Part shown: piece after piece, positions 1-9,120 of the stretch
Numbering within the stretch: position 1 is the first letter of the stretch
Layout of the letters: the number at the start of each line of letters is the position of its first letter
Source of the DNA: an uncultured Clostridia bacterium
Lineage (GTDB): Bacteria > Bacillota > Clostridia > Oscillospirales > Ruminococcaceae
DNA length: 17,959 nt
Direction of reading: 5' to 3'
Assembly: GCA_946533615.1 (NCBI GenBank)
Contig: CAMNBY010000301.1
Coordinates: forward strand, 1 to 17,959
The notes under the pieces: model-generated
Told to the model about the DNA's origin: nothing
Seen by the model: the letters and a program-made list of their open reading frames with translations, nothing else
The model's database searches: none
Made by a program: the position numbers and the translations under genes

Positions 1-101
1 CTGCTGCGCTCACTCGTTTTGTGTGGTAGGAACAATACTGCCACGTCCTGCGAGGGGGAGACCACAAGAAGGGAACGTCCCCGAAAACGCAAGCGCAAAA
101 T
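1..101. repeat. End repeat, copy 1 (direct repeat of 17857-17959)
   Basis: This stretch aligns almost base for base with the last ~103 bases of the window. Both copies begin CTGCTGCGCTC and share a long nearly identical core starting CCACGTCCTGCGAGGGGGAG (41-60 here, 17897-17916 in the other copy). They then share AAGAAGGGAACGTCCC and end in a CGCAAAA motif. Differences are scattered substitutions in the first 40 bases and a one-base insertion near the end. Both copies lie in the same orientation and outside genes. This is a dispersed extragenic repeat family; no encoded protein is apparent. Either copy may extend beyond the window. Confidence 0.9.
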
Positions 102-137
102 GGGGCGGGTCTTCCCTTCTTAAGGTCTCCCCCTCGC
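50..137. repeat. 26-bp inverted repeat (long hairpin)
   Basis: The left arm is 50-75 and the right arm 112-137. The reverse complement of the right arm matches the left arm at 24 of 26 positions; only the two bases at 64-65 (AC) differ. The 36-base spacer carries a possible inner CCCC/GGGG pairing. The left arm belongs to the repeat that recurs at 17857-17959, where the window ends before a right arm could appear. As RNA it would form a very stable hairpin; as DNA it looks like a miniature inverted-repeat element. No transposase gene is visible nearby. Confidence 0.85.
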
Positions 138-424
138 GCTCCCCCGTCCTTAATATCCTTTCCCGCCCCCTTTTGCTCCCTCGCGGAAAGGGTGTGCTAT
201 GTTTGTTCCTTCTGCGACGTATTGAGGGCGGTCTGTTCGGTCTTAACCGGCTTTGTGTGGTGTTTGTGTGGGCTTTTCGCTCTACTATGGTGGAAACACT
301 TCGGGCTTGGTGTGGTGAGACAGGATTTGAAACAGCTGCCCTCGTGCGAGCTTATAGGCGGCTCTTTAATTGTAAATTGCCCATTTATCCGCTTCGCGGC
401 AGATACCGCCGCAGGCGGCACATT

Positions 425-457
425 CATTGTGCATTGTGAATTGTGAATTGTGCATTG
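425..457. repeat. Heptamer tandem repeat (A/C)ATTGTG
   Basis: Four consecutive 7-bp units read CATTGTG, CATTGTG, AATTGTG and AATTGTG, followed by a partial CATTG. The tract is AT-rich within GC-rich DNA. A length-variable microsatellite is plausible; no function can be read from it. Confidence 0.8.
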
Positions 458-469
458 AAATACAGCGCA

Positions 470-498
470 AGGCTTGACATTCCACTCGGAACAAGCCT
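470..498. other. Stem-loop AGGCTTG/CAAGCCT
   Basis: AGGCTTG (470-476) can pair perfectly with CAAGCCT (492-498) across a 15-base loop. No U-tract follows, so it does not look like an intrinsic terminator. It overlaps a TTGACA hexamer that lacks a matching -10 box. Confidence 0.5.
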
Positions 499-536
499 GT
501 CTGACGGCTGCATCGCCGCCTCATTCACAAAGTGAA

Positions 537-686
537 ACCGCCTCCCCTCCGGGGAGGCCTCGCAAAGCCTTGCCAAGCGCTCGAATGAAAGCTGGAGGGG
601 GAATTAAAAAACCCACCGCCCTTAGAGGGCGGCGCTAAGACTTAGGCCAAGCGCTCGATTGAAACATTGGTGGGTGAATTAAAAAA
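537..686 (+). repeat. Two tandem ~74-bp structured units upstream of secA
   Basis: Two diverged units follow each other, at about 537-611 and 612-686. Both contain GCCAAGCGCTCGA(A/T)TGAAA (from 572 and from 646, 74 bases apart). Both close with a G-rich strand followed by GAATTAAAAAA. Each opens with a strong hairpin: CCTCCCC/GGGGAGG at 541-557, and CCGCCC/GGGCGG at 616-632. In the second unit an outer stem ACCCACC (611-617) can pair with GGTGGGT (669-675), giving a branched fold. Stems differ in sequence but keep pairing, while the interior motif is conserved, which suggests a structured RNA or foldable mobile repeat. The second A-tract directly abuts the secA -35 box. Confidence 0.7.
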
Positions 687-689
687 AGC

Positions 690-718
690 TTGACATTGGG
701 GGGCGGATTTGGTATAAT
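690..718 (+). promoter_or_regulatory. Sigma-A promoter of secA
   Basis: A perfect -35 box TTGACA (690-695) and perfect -10 box TATAAT (713-718) are separated by 17 bases, the optimal spacing for the housekeeping sigma factor. An A-rich tract at 679-687 could act as an UP element. Transcription should start near 725-727, giving a leader of about 85 bases before the secA start codon. Confidence 0.92.
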
Positions 719-757
719 ATAAGATGTATTTTTATATCTGTATAGGATATGGAAGGT

Positions 758-793
758 ATGGAAAGTAAACAAAAAAGTAATTATTATTATTAA
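758..793 (+). CDS. Possible 11-codon leader ORF before secA (speculative)
   Basis: Within the secA leader, ATG at 758 opens a short frame encoding MESKQKSNYYY, with TAA at 791-793, 18 bases before the secA ATG. An earlier in-frame ATG at 749 would make it 14 residues. AGGA at 744-747 is a weak ribosome binding site for the 758 start. It ends in three TAT tyrosine codons, which come from a simple TTA-repeat tract, so coding may be fortuitous. It is too short to work like SecM-type arrest peptides, which must span the ribosome exit tunnel. Treat as unproven. Confidence 0.2.
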   Translation: MESKQKSNYYY

Positions 794-811
794 TGTAAGG
801 TGGAATCAAGG

Positions 812-3562
<2,751 letters not shown>

Positions 3563-3573
3563 AGAATTGCTTC

Positions 3574-3610
3574 AAAAAAGGACGGATAGCAAGACTGTCC
3601 GTCCTTTTTT
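3574..3610 (+). terminator. Intrinsic terminator after secA
   Basis: GGACGGATAG (3580-3589) pairs with CTGTCCGTCC (3595-3604), allowing one G-U pair, around a 5-base loop, followed by six T. A matching A-run at 3574-3579 makes it potentially bidirectional. It starts 11 bases after the secA stop codon. Confidence 0.95.
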
Positions 3611-3653
3611 GACCGGCTCCCGGGGCGGAAGAGCAAAAAAGGGAAGTGAGATC

Positions 3654-4130
3654 ATGCAGAAACAGGTGTACGCGCTGATCGGACTTGCTGCTGCGGCAGG
3701 TCTGGGAGCGCTCAGGGTGCTGGTGATCGGCGGCAGCAGCGTTTTCTGGCTGGGCGAGTTCTTTGTCTCGTCAGCAGCAGCGGCGATCATGGCGCTGATC
3801 TGTCTTATCAATTACCTGCTGAGAAAGCGCAGGAGCGGCAAAGGCGTTTCTCCGTGGAAGCTTTTTGCGGTGATAGATGTTTTGCTGATCGTGCTGCTGG
3901 TGCTCTGGTCTGTCTGGGATATGAAGACTGACACGGGCTTTATGGCAGGCATCGGCGGAGCTGTAGGGCTCTATTACGGAGTGCCGCTGCTGGCGGTGCT
4001 GCTTGTGGTCGAGCTGCTGATCTACAATACGGTCAGATCAAAGAACGAGCCCCCGAAGGCCGAACCCCCGAAGGAGCAGCCCGTTGATATAGTAAGCATG
4101 AAAAAAGACGACTGGAGGAAAGAAAAATGA
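3654..4130 (+). CDS. Four-helix membrane protein, unknown function
   Basis: I do not recognise the family. The 158-residue product has four hydrophobic stretches at about residues 5-25, 28-54, 69-87 and 96-121. The loop after helix 2 is basic (RKRRSGKG), suggesting it is cytoplasmic. The last ~35 residues are charged and carry a short EPPKAEPPKEQP proline-lysine-glutamate repeat. There is no N-terminal signal peptide distinct from helix 1. The start at ATG 3654 is preceded by GGGAAGTGAG. The frame is open further upstream but only through the secA terminator. Its stop overlaps the next start by 4 bases (ATGA), so it is probably translationally coupled to the DUF1015 gene. Confidence 0.8.
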   Translation: MQKQVYALIGLAAAAGLGALRVLVIGGSSVFWLGEFFVSSAAAAIMALICLINYLLRKRRSGKGVSPWKLFAVIDVLLIVLLVLWSVWDMKTDTGFMAGIGGAVGLYYGVPLLAVLLVVELLIYNTVRSKNEPPKAEPPKEQPVDIVSMKKDDWRKEK

Positions 4131-5386
4131 CTGCATTCAAGAAGGCCGATATCCTGCTGCCGAAGAACGTGGATATGGAAAAATGGTCGGTGGTAGCCTG
4201 TGACCAGTACACCAGCGAGCCCGAATACTGGGCTGAGACCGCAAGGCTCACAGAGGGCGCACCCTCTGCTCTCGAACTGATACTTCCCGAGGTGTATCTC
4301 GGCGCAGACGATGTTGACGAGCGCATCGCGCGGATCCATGCAAAGATGGCAGAGTATGCAGAGAGCGGACTTTTCACCGAGTATAAGGATTCTCTTGTTT
4401 ACATCGAGCGTGTACAGTCCGACGGCCTTGTCAGGGCAGGCATCGTCGGCGCCATCGACCTCGAGCAGTATGACTACAGAAAGGGCTCCAAGTCTCAGGT
4501 GAGAGCCACCGAGGCAACAGTCGTTTCGCGTATCCCTCCCAGGATAAAGGTCAGACAGGGCGCCCCCGTGGAGCTGCCCCATATAATGATACTTATAGAC
4601 GACAGCGCAAAAACAGTGGTCGAGCCTCTCGCGGAGAAAAAGCAGGGCTTTGAGAAGCTCTATGACTTCACGCTCATGCAGGGCGGCGGCAGCATCAGGG
4701 GCTGGAGAGTTGACGACAAGAGCGCGGACGGCGTGATCGCTGCCCTTGAAAAGCTTGGCGACATCGACGAGTTCAACAAGAAGTATTCCCTGAACGAGAC
4801 ATCGCCGCTGGTGTACGCGATGGGCGACGGCAACCACTCTCTTGCCACCGCAAAGGAGTATTACGAGCAGCTGAAGGCAGCAGCCCCCGACAAGGATCTC
4901 TCGGATCACCCTGCAAGATACGCCCTTGTCGAGATCGTGAACCTCCACTCTCCTGCGCTGCGCTTCGAGGCTATCCACAGGATAGTTACCGGCGTTGACG
5001 AAGCCGAGCTGCTTGCAAAGCTGACCGAGAGGCTCGCGCTCTCCGAGCAGCCCGCAGATCAGCGCATCACGATAGTTGAAAACGGCGCCCACAGGGACGT
5101 CTATGTGCATAATACGCTCTCGAAGCTTGCTGTCGGCAGCCTGCAAACAGCCCTTGACGAGCTGCTGCCTCAGCTGGGCGGAGAGGTCGATTATATTCAC
5201 GGCTCGGAGGTCGTTGACAGGCTCTCGAAGGCCGAGGGCGCGGTCGGCTTCCTGCTTCCCGATATGGGCAAGGAGGAGCTTTTCCCGACCGTGATAGTTG
5301 ACGGAGCCCTGCCGCGCAAGACCTTCTCGATGGGCCACGCCGCCGACAAGAGATACTATACCGAGGCAAGAAGAATTGAAGAATAA
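4127..5386 (+). CDS. DUF1015 family protein
   Basis: The 419-residue product has the hallmark opening of DUF1015 proteins: ADILLPKN followed by WSVVACDQYTSEPEYW at residues 21-36. A conserved MGDGNHSLATAKEYYE segment lies near the middle, about residues 229-244. The family is widespread in bacteria and archaea and its biochemical role is not established; in my recollection it is often annotated only as a conserved or HTH-like protein. The length is typical. No signal peptide or membrane helix is seen, so it is probably cytosolic. The start ATG at 4127 overlaps the upstream stop, with GGAGGAAAG a few bases before it. The 3' end overlaps the HAD gene by 11 bases. Confidence 0.9.
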   Translation: MTAFKKADILLPKNVDMEKWSVVACDQYTSEPEYWAETARLTEGAPSALELILPEVYLGADDVDERIARIHAKMAEYAESGLFTEYKDSLVYIERVQSDGLVRAGIVGAIDLEQYDYRKGSKSQVRATEATVVSRIPPRIKVRQGAPVELPHIMILIDDSAKTVVEPLAEKKQGFEKLYDFTLMQGGGSIRGWRVDDKSADGVIAALEKLGDIDEFNKKYSLNETSPLVYAMGDGNHSLATAKEYYEQLKAAAPDKDLSDHPARYALVEIVNLHSPALRFEAIHRIVTGVDEAELLAKLTERLALSEQPADQRITIVENGAHRDVYVHNTLSKLAVGSLQTALDELLPQLGGEVDYIHGSEVVDRLSKAEGAVGFLLPDMGKEELFPTVIVDGALPRKTFSMGHAADKRYYTEARRIEE

Positions 5387-6020
5387 TTACGACTATGTGC
5401 TCTTTGATCTGGACGGCACCCTTACCGATTCGAGTGAGGGCATAATCAACTGCGCCGTCTATGCCCTGACCGAGCTCGGGAAGCCTGCCCCCGACAGGGA
5501 GTCCCTGCGGCCGTTTCTCGGGCCGCCGCTCAGCTGGTCGTTCTGCCATCTCTGCGGACTGGACAAGGCCGAGGCCGAGGAGGCTGTTAAGATCTACCGC
5601 AGCCGCTATTCCACGATCGGGCTTTTCGAGAACCGCCCCTACGACGGTATCCGCGAGCTGCTGAGAGCGCTGAAGGACAGCGGGCTGCGTCTTGCAGTCG
5701 CCACCTCAAAGCCCGAGGTGTTCTCGCTGAGGATACTGGAGCGCTTTGAACTCAGAGAGTTTTTCGATGCTGTTGTCGGCTGTGGGCTGGACGGCAGCCT
5801 TGACACAAAGGCAGAGGTAGTTGCAGAGGCTCTGCGCCGCCTCGGAGTGACCGACAAGAGCCGAGCCGTAATGGTCGGCGACAGGCGCTATGACGTGCTC
5901 GGAGCCGCAGAAGCAGGCATCAGAACTATCGGAGCCGGCTGGGGCTATGCCGAAGAAGGCGAGCTTGAAGCCGCGGGCGCCCTGTGGATAGCGAAGAAGC
6001 CGGAAGATCTGCTCGCGTAA
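5376..6020 (+). CDS. HAD-family phosphatase, phosphoglycolate phosphatase-like
   Basis: The 214-residue product is a haloacid-dehalogenase superfamily phosphatase. Motif I is FDLDGTLTDS, with nucleophile D11 and general acid D13. Motif II is the VATSKPE segment, motif III a lysine in DTKAEVV, and motif IV MVGDRRYDVLGA. A helical cap lies between motifs I and II, as in the phosphoglycolate phosphatase / PpaX / YsaA-like subgroup. The substrate cannot be assigned from sequence. The likely start is TTG at 5376, giving MKNNYDYVLFDLDG, with GAGG at 5363-5366 as ribosome binding site. An ATG at 5298 is in frame but lies deep in the DUF1015 gene and adds non-homologous sequence. The 11-base overlap implies coupling to DUF1015. 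Confidence 0.9.
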   Translation: MKNNYDYVLFDLDGTLTDSSEGIINCAVYALTELGKPAPDRESLRPFLGPPLSWSFCHLCGLDKAEAEEAVKIYRSRYSTIGLFENRPYDGIRELLRALKDSGLRLAVATSKPEVFSLRILERFELREFFDAVVGCGLDGSLDTKAEVVAEALRRLGVTDKSRAVMVGDRRYDVLGAAEAGIRTIGAGWGYAEEGELEAAGALWIAKKPEDLLA

Positions 6021-6138
6021 AGCCTCTGCCCGCCTCGGGTGCGGCGATGATCCCTCTTGCACGGAGCAGGAGAGATCGGAGCGGCTTTTCCCTTCAACAG
6101 GACAGCAACCTATCATACTTAGCACTAAGGAGCATACC

Positions 6139-7131
6139 TTGAAAAAAATAATCATATCTTTATTGGCGGCGGCGCTGCTGACGGGCTGCGGCAGCAGCGC
6201 CGAAAAGGCTGCCTTCGCCGTCACCAACGTGCAGAGCCTCGACGAGCTCCTGCCAGAGCAGGCCACCCTCGAAAAGCCAAAGTTCAGCGGCAAGGTCGAG
6301 GAGGGCATCAAGACCTATGAGTTCGACGGCTTCTCGATCGACCTGCCCGCCGCATGGGTCGCCTCCGAGGAAAACGGAAAGGAATACTACCTCGATCAGG
6401 TCGAGGGCGCAGCCTATATGTTCAATTCCCACGCCGACGACAACGGCCTGACATCGGACGAGATAATCGAGCGGCACCTCGAAGCCCTCGAGGGCAAGAG
6501 CCCAGAGGAGATCGTCCTGCCCTCCGACCAGATCACAGACAAGAACGGCAACGTTTTGACCCTTGGGCAGATCGCCTATACAGAGGGCGGCGCCGCAAGC
6601 GTCTTGCAGCTGGTCATCTGTCGGGCACAGAATTCTTTCCTGACCTTCAAGGGCACCTGTCCCGACCCCTCAAAGCGGCAGCAGCTGCTGGACAGCCTTG
6701 ATGCCGCCGCGCGTACCGTCGCCTTTGACCCCGTGCTGGAGAGCATCTCGGGCAGGAAGTATAAAGTTGAGGCCGAGAGCTGCGTGATCGACCTGAAGTC
6801 CGACAAGACCTTCAAGATCACCTACGACAGAAACGACAAAGCCACCGTCACGGGGACGTATAAGGTCTACCGCGGGAACGGCGCCCTCGACGCGCTGGAG
6901 AACAGCGAGGGCATCGACTCTGCGCCGAAGCTCAGCTATATCCGCGGCGCAAAGATACCCGTCATGAGCTACTACGCCGTGGTCTTCACCTACAAGGAGG
7001 TCACCCGCTGGGGCAACAAGGCAAACTCAAAGGCCTATAACGTTGTGGTGGACGGCTTCGACAAGGACGGAATGCTTGAAATGTACAATCACACCACCTG
7101 TATCTCGCAGGTCTGGGAACCCGCGAAATGA
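6139..7131 (+). CDS. Secreted lipoprotein, unknown function
   Basis: The 330-residue product starts with a lipoprotein signal peptide: MKKIII, a hydrophobic core, then the lipobox LLTGC with lipidated C17, followed by GSS. It should be exported, lipidated and anchored to the outer face of the cytoplasmic membrane. Residues about 40-190 contain a YEFDGFSIDLPAAW segment resembling small beta-rich lipoprotein domains of the PsbP/Mog1 type. Residues about 195-330 hold a second beta-rich stretch (SGRKYKVEAESCVIDL, then GTYKVYRGN). Both domain ideas are inference. The start is TTG at 6139 with AAGGAG (6127-6132) 6 bases upstream; no ATG fits the signal peptide. The 118-base upstream gap shows no clear terminator or strong promoter. 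Cellobiose 2-epimerase follows 22 bases downstream. Confidence 0.85.
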   Translation: MKKIIISLLAAALLTGCGSSAEKAAFAVTNVQSLDELLPEQATLEKPKFSGKVEEGIKTYEFDGFSIDLPAAWVASEENGKEYYLDQVEGAAYMFNSHADDNGLTSDEIIERHLEALEGKSPEEIVLPSDQITDKNGNVLTLGQIAYTEGGAASVLQLVICRAQNSFLTFKGTCPDPSKRQQLLDSLDAAARTVAFDPVLESISGRKYKVEAESCVIDLKSDKTFKITYDRNDKATVTGTYKVYRGNGALDALENSEGIDSAPKLSYIRGAKIPVMSYYAVVFTYKEVTRWGNKANSKAYNVVVDGFDKDGMLEMYNHTTCISQVWEPAK

Positions 7132-7153
7132 CCGCAGAAAGGACGCGCTTTTT

Positions 7154-8323
7154 ATGATAATAGATGAAGTAAGGAACGAGCTTGAGAACCACATCGCCCC
7201 GTTCTGGGCAGCCCTCAGGGACGACGAGAACGGCGGCTTTTACGGCTATATGAGCTATGGGCTCGAGCTTGACAAAAAGGCCGACAAGGGCGTTATACTC
7301 CATTCCCGCATACTGTGGTTCTTCTCCCGCTGCTACAGCGTGCTGGGCGACGAGAAGTACAAGGGCCTCGCTTCCCACGCCTTCGAGTATGTCAAAAATC
7401 ACTGCATCGACTTCGACAACGGCGGCGTCTACTGGATGACAGACTATAAGGGCGCTCCCTCAGATACGATGAAGCACACCTATAACATCGCCTTTGCTAT
7501 CTACGCCCTCTCGGCATATTACAGAGCCGTCGGCGACGAGTTCGCTTTGCAGCTGGCCTATAAGCTCTTCTCCGACATAGAGGAGAACACCCTCGATGAG
7601 TACGGCTACCGCGAGGCCTTCACGATCGACTGGAAGCTTGTGGCGAATGACGCCCTCTCTGAGAACGGCCTGATGGCTGACAAGACGATGAACACTATCC
7701 TGCATCTTATCGAGGCTTACACAGAGCTTTACGCCGCCGACAAGAACGAGCGGGTAGGAGAGCGCCTGCGCTTCCTGCTCTCCCAGATGAGCAACAAGGT
7801 CTATGACCCCGAGACGAATGCGCTGAAGGTGTTCTTTGATACAAAGCTCTCTGTCATCGGGGATATACATTCCTACGGCCACGACATCGAGGCGACCTGG
7901 CTCATGGATCTGGCCTGCGACACTCTCGGCGACGACGAGCTTATCAAAAAGTTTGCAGAGATGGATCTTAAAATATCAAACAACATACGCAGCATCGCTC
8001 TCGAGGACGGCGCACTCAACAACGAGCGCGAGAATGACAAGATCGACCGCAAGCGCGTGTGGTGGGTGCAGGCCGAGTCCGTCGTGGGCTTCCTGAACGC
8101 CTACCAGCACAGCGGCGACAAGGCTTTCCTCGATGCTTCGCGTTCTGTCTGGGAGTACATCAAGAGCGACATCATCGACAAGCGCGAGGGCGGCGAGTGG
8201 TACAGCGAGGTCTCCTTTGACCACGTTCCTCACGATTTCAAGGAAGAGGTCGGCCCCTGGAAGTGCCCCTACCACAACGGCAGAATGTGCCTCGAGCTGA
8301 TACGCAGAGGCGTTGACTACTAA
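7154..8323 (+). CDS. ce: Cellobiose 2-epimerase
   Basis: The enzyme reversibly epimerises the reducing-end glucose of beta-1,4-linked disaccharides, for example cellobiose to glucosyl-mannose. It belongs to the N-acylglucosamine 2-epimerase (alpha/alpha)6-barrel family. The product is 389 residues, the same length as Ruminococcus albus cellobiose 2-epimerase as I recall it. The residues reported essential there fall at identical numbers here: R52, H243, E246, W249, W304, E308 and H374. Long identical stretches include FYGYMSYGLELDKKADKG with one change. No signal peptide is present, so it is cytosolic. ATG 7154 is chosen over a longer frame into the lipoprotein gene because it matches the known N-terminus and has AAAGGA 10 bases upstream. 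The usual partner, mannosylglucose phosphorylase, is absent here. Confidence 0.95.
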   Translation: MIIDEVRNELENHIAPFWAALRDDENGGFYGYMSYGLELDKKADKGVILHSRILWFFSRCYSVLGDEKYKGLASHAFEYVKNHCIDFDNGGVYWMTDYKGAPSDTMKHTYNIAFAIYALSAYYRAVGDEFALQLAYKLFSDIEENTLDEYGYREAFTIDWKLVANDALSENGLMADKTMNTILHLIEAYTELYAADKNERVGERLRFLLSQMSNKVYDPETNALKVFFDTKLSVIGDIHSYGHDIEATWLMDLACDTLGDDELIKKFAEMDLKISNNIRSIALEDGALNNERENDKIDRKRVWWVQAESVVGFLNAYQHSGDKAFLDASRSVWEYIKSDIIDKREGGEWYSEVSFDHVPHDFKEEVGPWKCPYHNGRMCLELIRRGVDY

Positions 8324-8340
8324 GACAAAAAAGTGATAAA

Positions 8341-8415
8341 GGCGGCGCTTCGCGGATCACGATGCGCTGCCGCAGCGTTATTGCAAGTCGGGGACTTGCG
8401 CCGTGCCTCTGGCAC
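8341..8415. repeat. Cluster of consecutive small hairpins
   Basis: The 108-base gap between the epimerase and PHP genes contains three or four stem-loops. GGCGGCGC (8341-8348) can pair with GCGCTGCC (8364-8371) using one G-U pair. This competes with CGCTG-CCG-CAGCG (8365-8377). GCAAGT-CGGGG-ACTTGC follows at 8383-8399 and GTGCC-TCT-GGCAC at 8403-8415. No T-run follows, so it is not a canonical terminator. It looks like a REP-type extragenic element or a processing/stability structure in a joint transcript. Confidence 0.6.
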
Positions 8416-8431
8416 ATAGAAAGGTAAGCAA

Positions 8432-9103
8432 ATGTACAAATATGAAACACACCTGCATACCCGCGAGGCTTCGGCCTGCGCTTCGGCCTCGGGAGCAGAA
8501 CAGGCAAGAAGATACAAGGAGCTGGGCTATGACGGCATCTTCGTCACCGACCACTTCTTCAACGGCAACACCTGCATCCGCGAGTATACAGACTGGGCGG
8601 ACAGGGTGCATCAGTTCTGCGCCGGCTACCGGAACGCCAAGGAGGAGGGCGACCGCATCGGCCTCAAGGTCTTCTTCGGCTTTGAATACTGCCACGACGG
8701 CGCCGACCTGCTGGTCTACGGCACCGACGAGCAGTGGCTCATCGACACCCCCGACGTCATGGAGATCAACGTCTATGATTTCTGCGACAAGATACACGCA
8801 ATGGGCGGCTTCATCGTTCATGCCCACCCCTTCCGCGAGGCGGGATACCTGCGGGAGATCAAGCTGCTGCCGATGTGGGTAGATGCCGTCGAGGCACACA
8901 ACTGCGGCAACGCAGCACAGGTGATGAACGACCGCGCAATGTGGTTCGCCGAGCAGTTCGGCCTGCCCGTTTCTGCCGGCACCGACAACCACCACCTCTC
9001 GGCCGAGCGCATCAGCGGAGTGATGACCGAAAAGCCGCTCATGACTCCGCAGGACTATATCGACGCCGTCAAGGAGCGCCGTGTCGAGCTTATTATCGTA
9101 TGA
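8432..9103 (+). CDS. PHP-domain metal-dependent phosphoesterase
   Basis: The 223-residue product is a stand-alone PHP (polymerase and histidinol phosphatase) domain protein. Metal-ligand motifs appear in the family order: THLHT with H7 and H9, VTDHF near residues 38-42, GFEYCHDG near 77-84, IVHAHPF near 129-135, an AHN motif, and GTDNHH near the end. Such proteins hydrolyse phosphoesters with two or three bound metals. The substrate here cannot be assigned; relatives range from histidinol phosphatases to nucleoside-3',5'-bisphosphate phosphatases. It starts at ATG 8432 with AAAGG (8420-8424) upstream. Its TGA (9101-9103) lies 17 bases before the chosen rsmI start, so the two are probably co-transcribed. 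Confidence 0.9.
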   Translation: MYKYETHLHTREASACASASGAEQARRYKELGYDGIFVTDHFFNGNTCIREYTDWADRVHQFCAGYRNAKEEGDRIGLKVFFGFEYCHDGADLLVYGTDEQWLIDTPDVMEINVYDFCDKIHAMGGFIVHAHPFREAGYLREIKLLPMWVDAVEAHNCGNAAQVMNDRAMWFAEQFGLPVSAGTDNHHLSAERISGVMTEKPLMTPQDYIDAVKERRVELIIV

Positions 9104-9120
9104 CCGAAAGCAGGGATAGT

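Larger units (their letters stand above)
138..536. other. Non-coding, hairpin-rich spacer
   Basis: I see no credible gene here: open frames lack ribosome binding sites and recognisable protein sequence. Visible structure includes CCTTTCC (157-163) facing GGAAAGG (185-191). CCGC-TTC-GCGG lies at 389-399 and CCGCC-GCA-GGCGG at 406-418. TTCAC-AAA-GTGAA lies at 524-536. The ten bases GCTCCCTCGC at 175-184 recur at 17864-17873 inside the other end repeat. The whole stretch reads as a patchwork of small extragenic repeats. Confidence 0.6.

Noticed and set aside
44..150. CGTCCT at 44-49 and 145-150 as target-site duplication of a mobile element
   Set aside because: The right copy is 7 bases away from the arm end, and the left copy is also present in the other end repeat, so it is part of the repeat itself.
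312..345. Segment resembling the 3' end of a minus-strand tRNA (TGGTGAGACAGGATTTGAAAC)
   Set aside because: The T-stem does not pair, and no matching acceptor 5' strand, D-arm or anticodon arm lies at the right distance. At most it is a decayed fragment.
23..446. Overlapping open frames of 138 and 84 codons in the left repeat region
   Set aside because: They run through the inverted repeat and heptamer tract, have no ribosome binding site, unusual composition and no recognisable protein motif.
474..502. TTGACA hexamer as a second promoter
   Set aside because: There is no -10-like hexamer at 16-18 bases; the hexamer lies in a GC-rich hairpin.
9100..9120. ATG 9100 as rsmI start, overlapping the PHP stop
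   Set aside because: No ribosome binding site precedes it and it adds residues before the conserved YVVGTPIGNL start. It remains possible through translational coupling.
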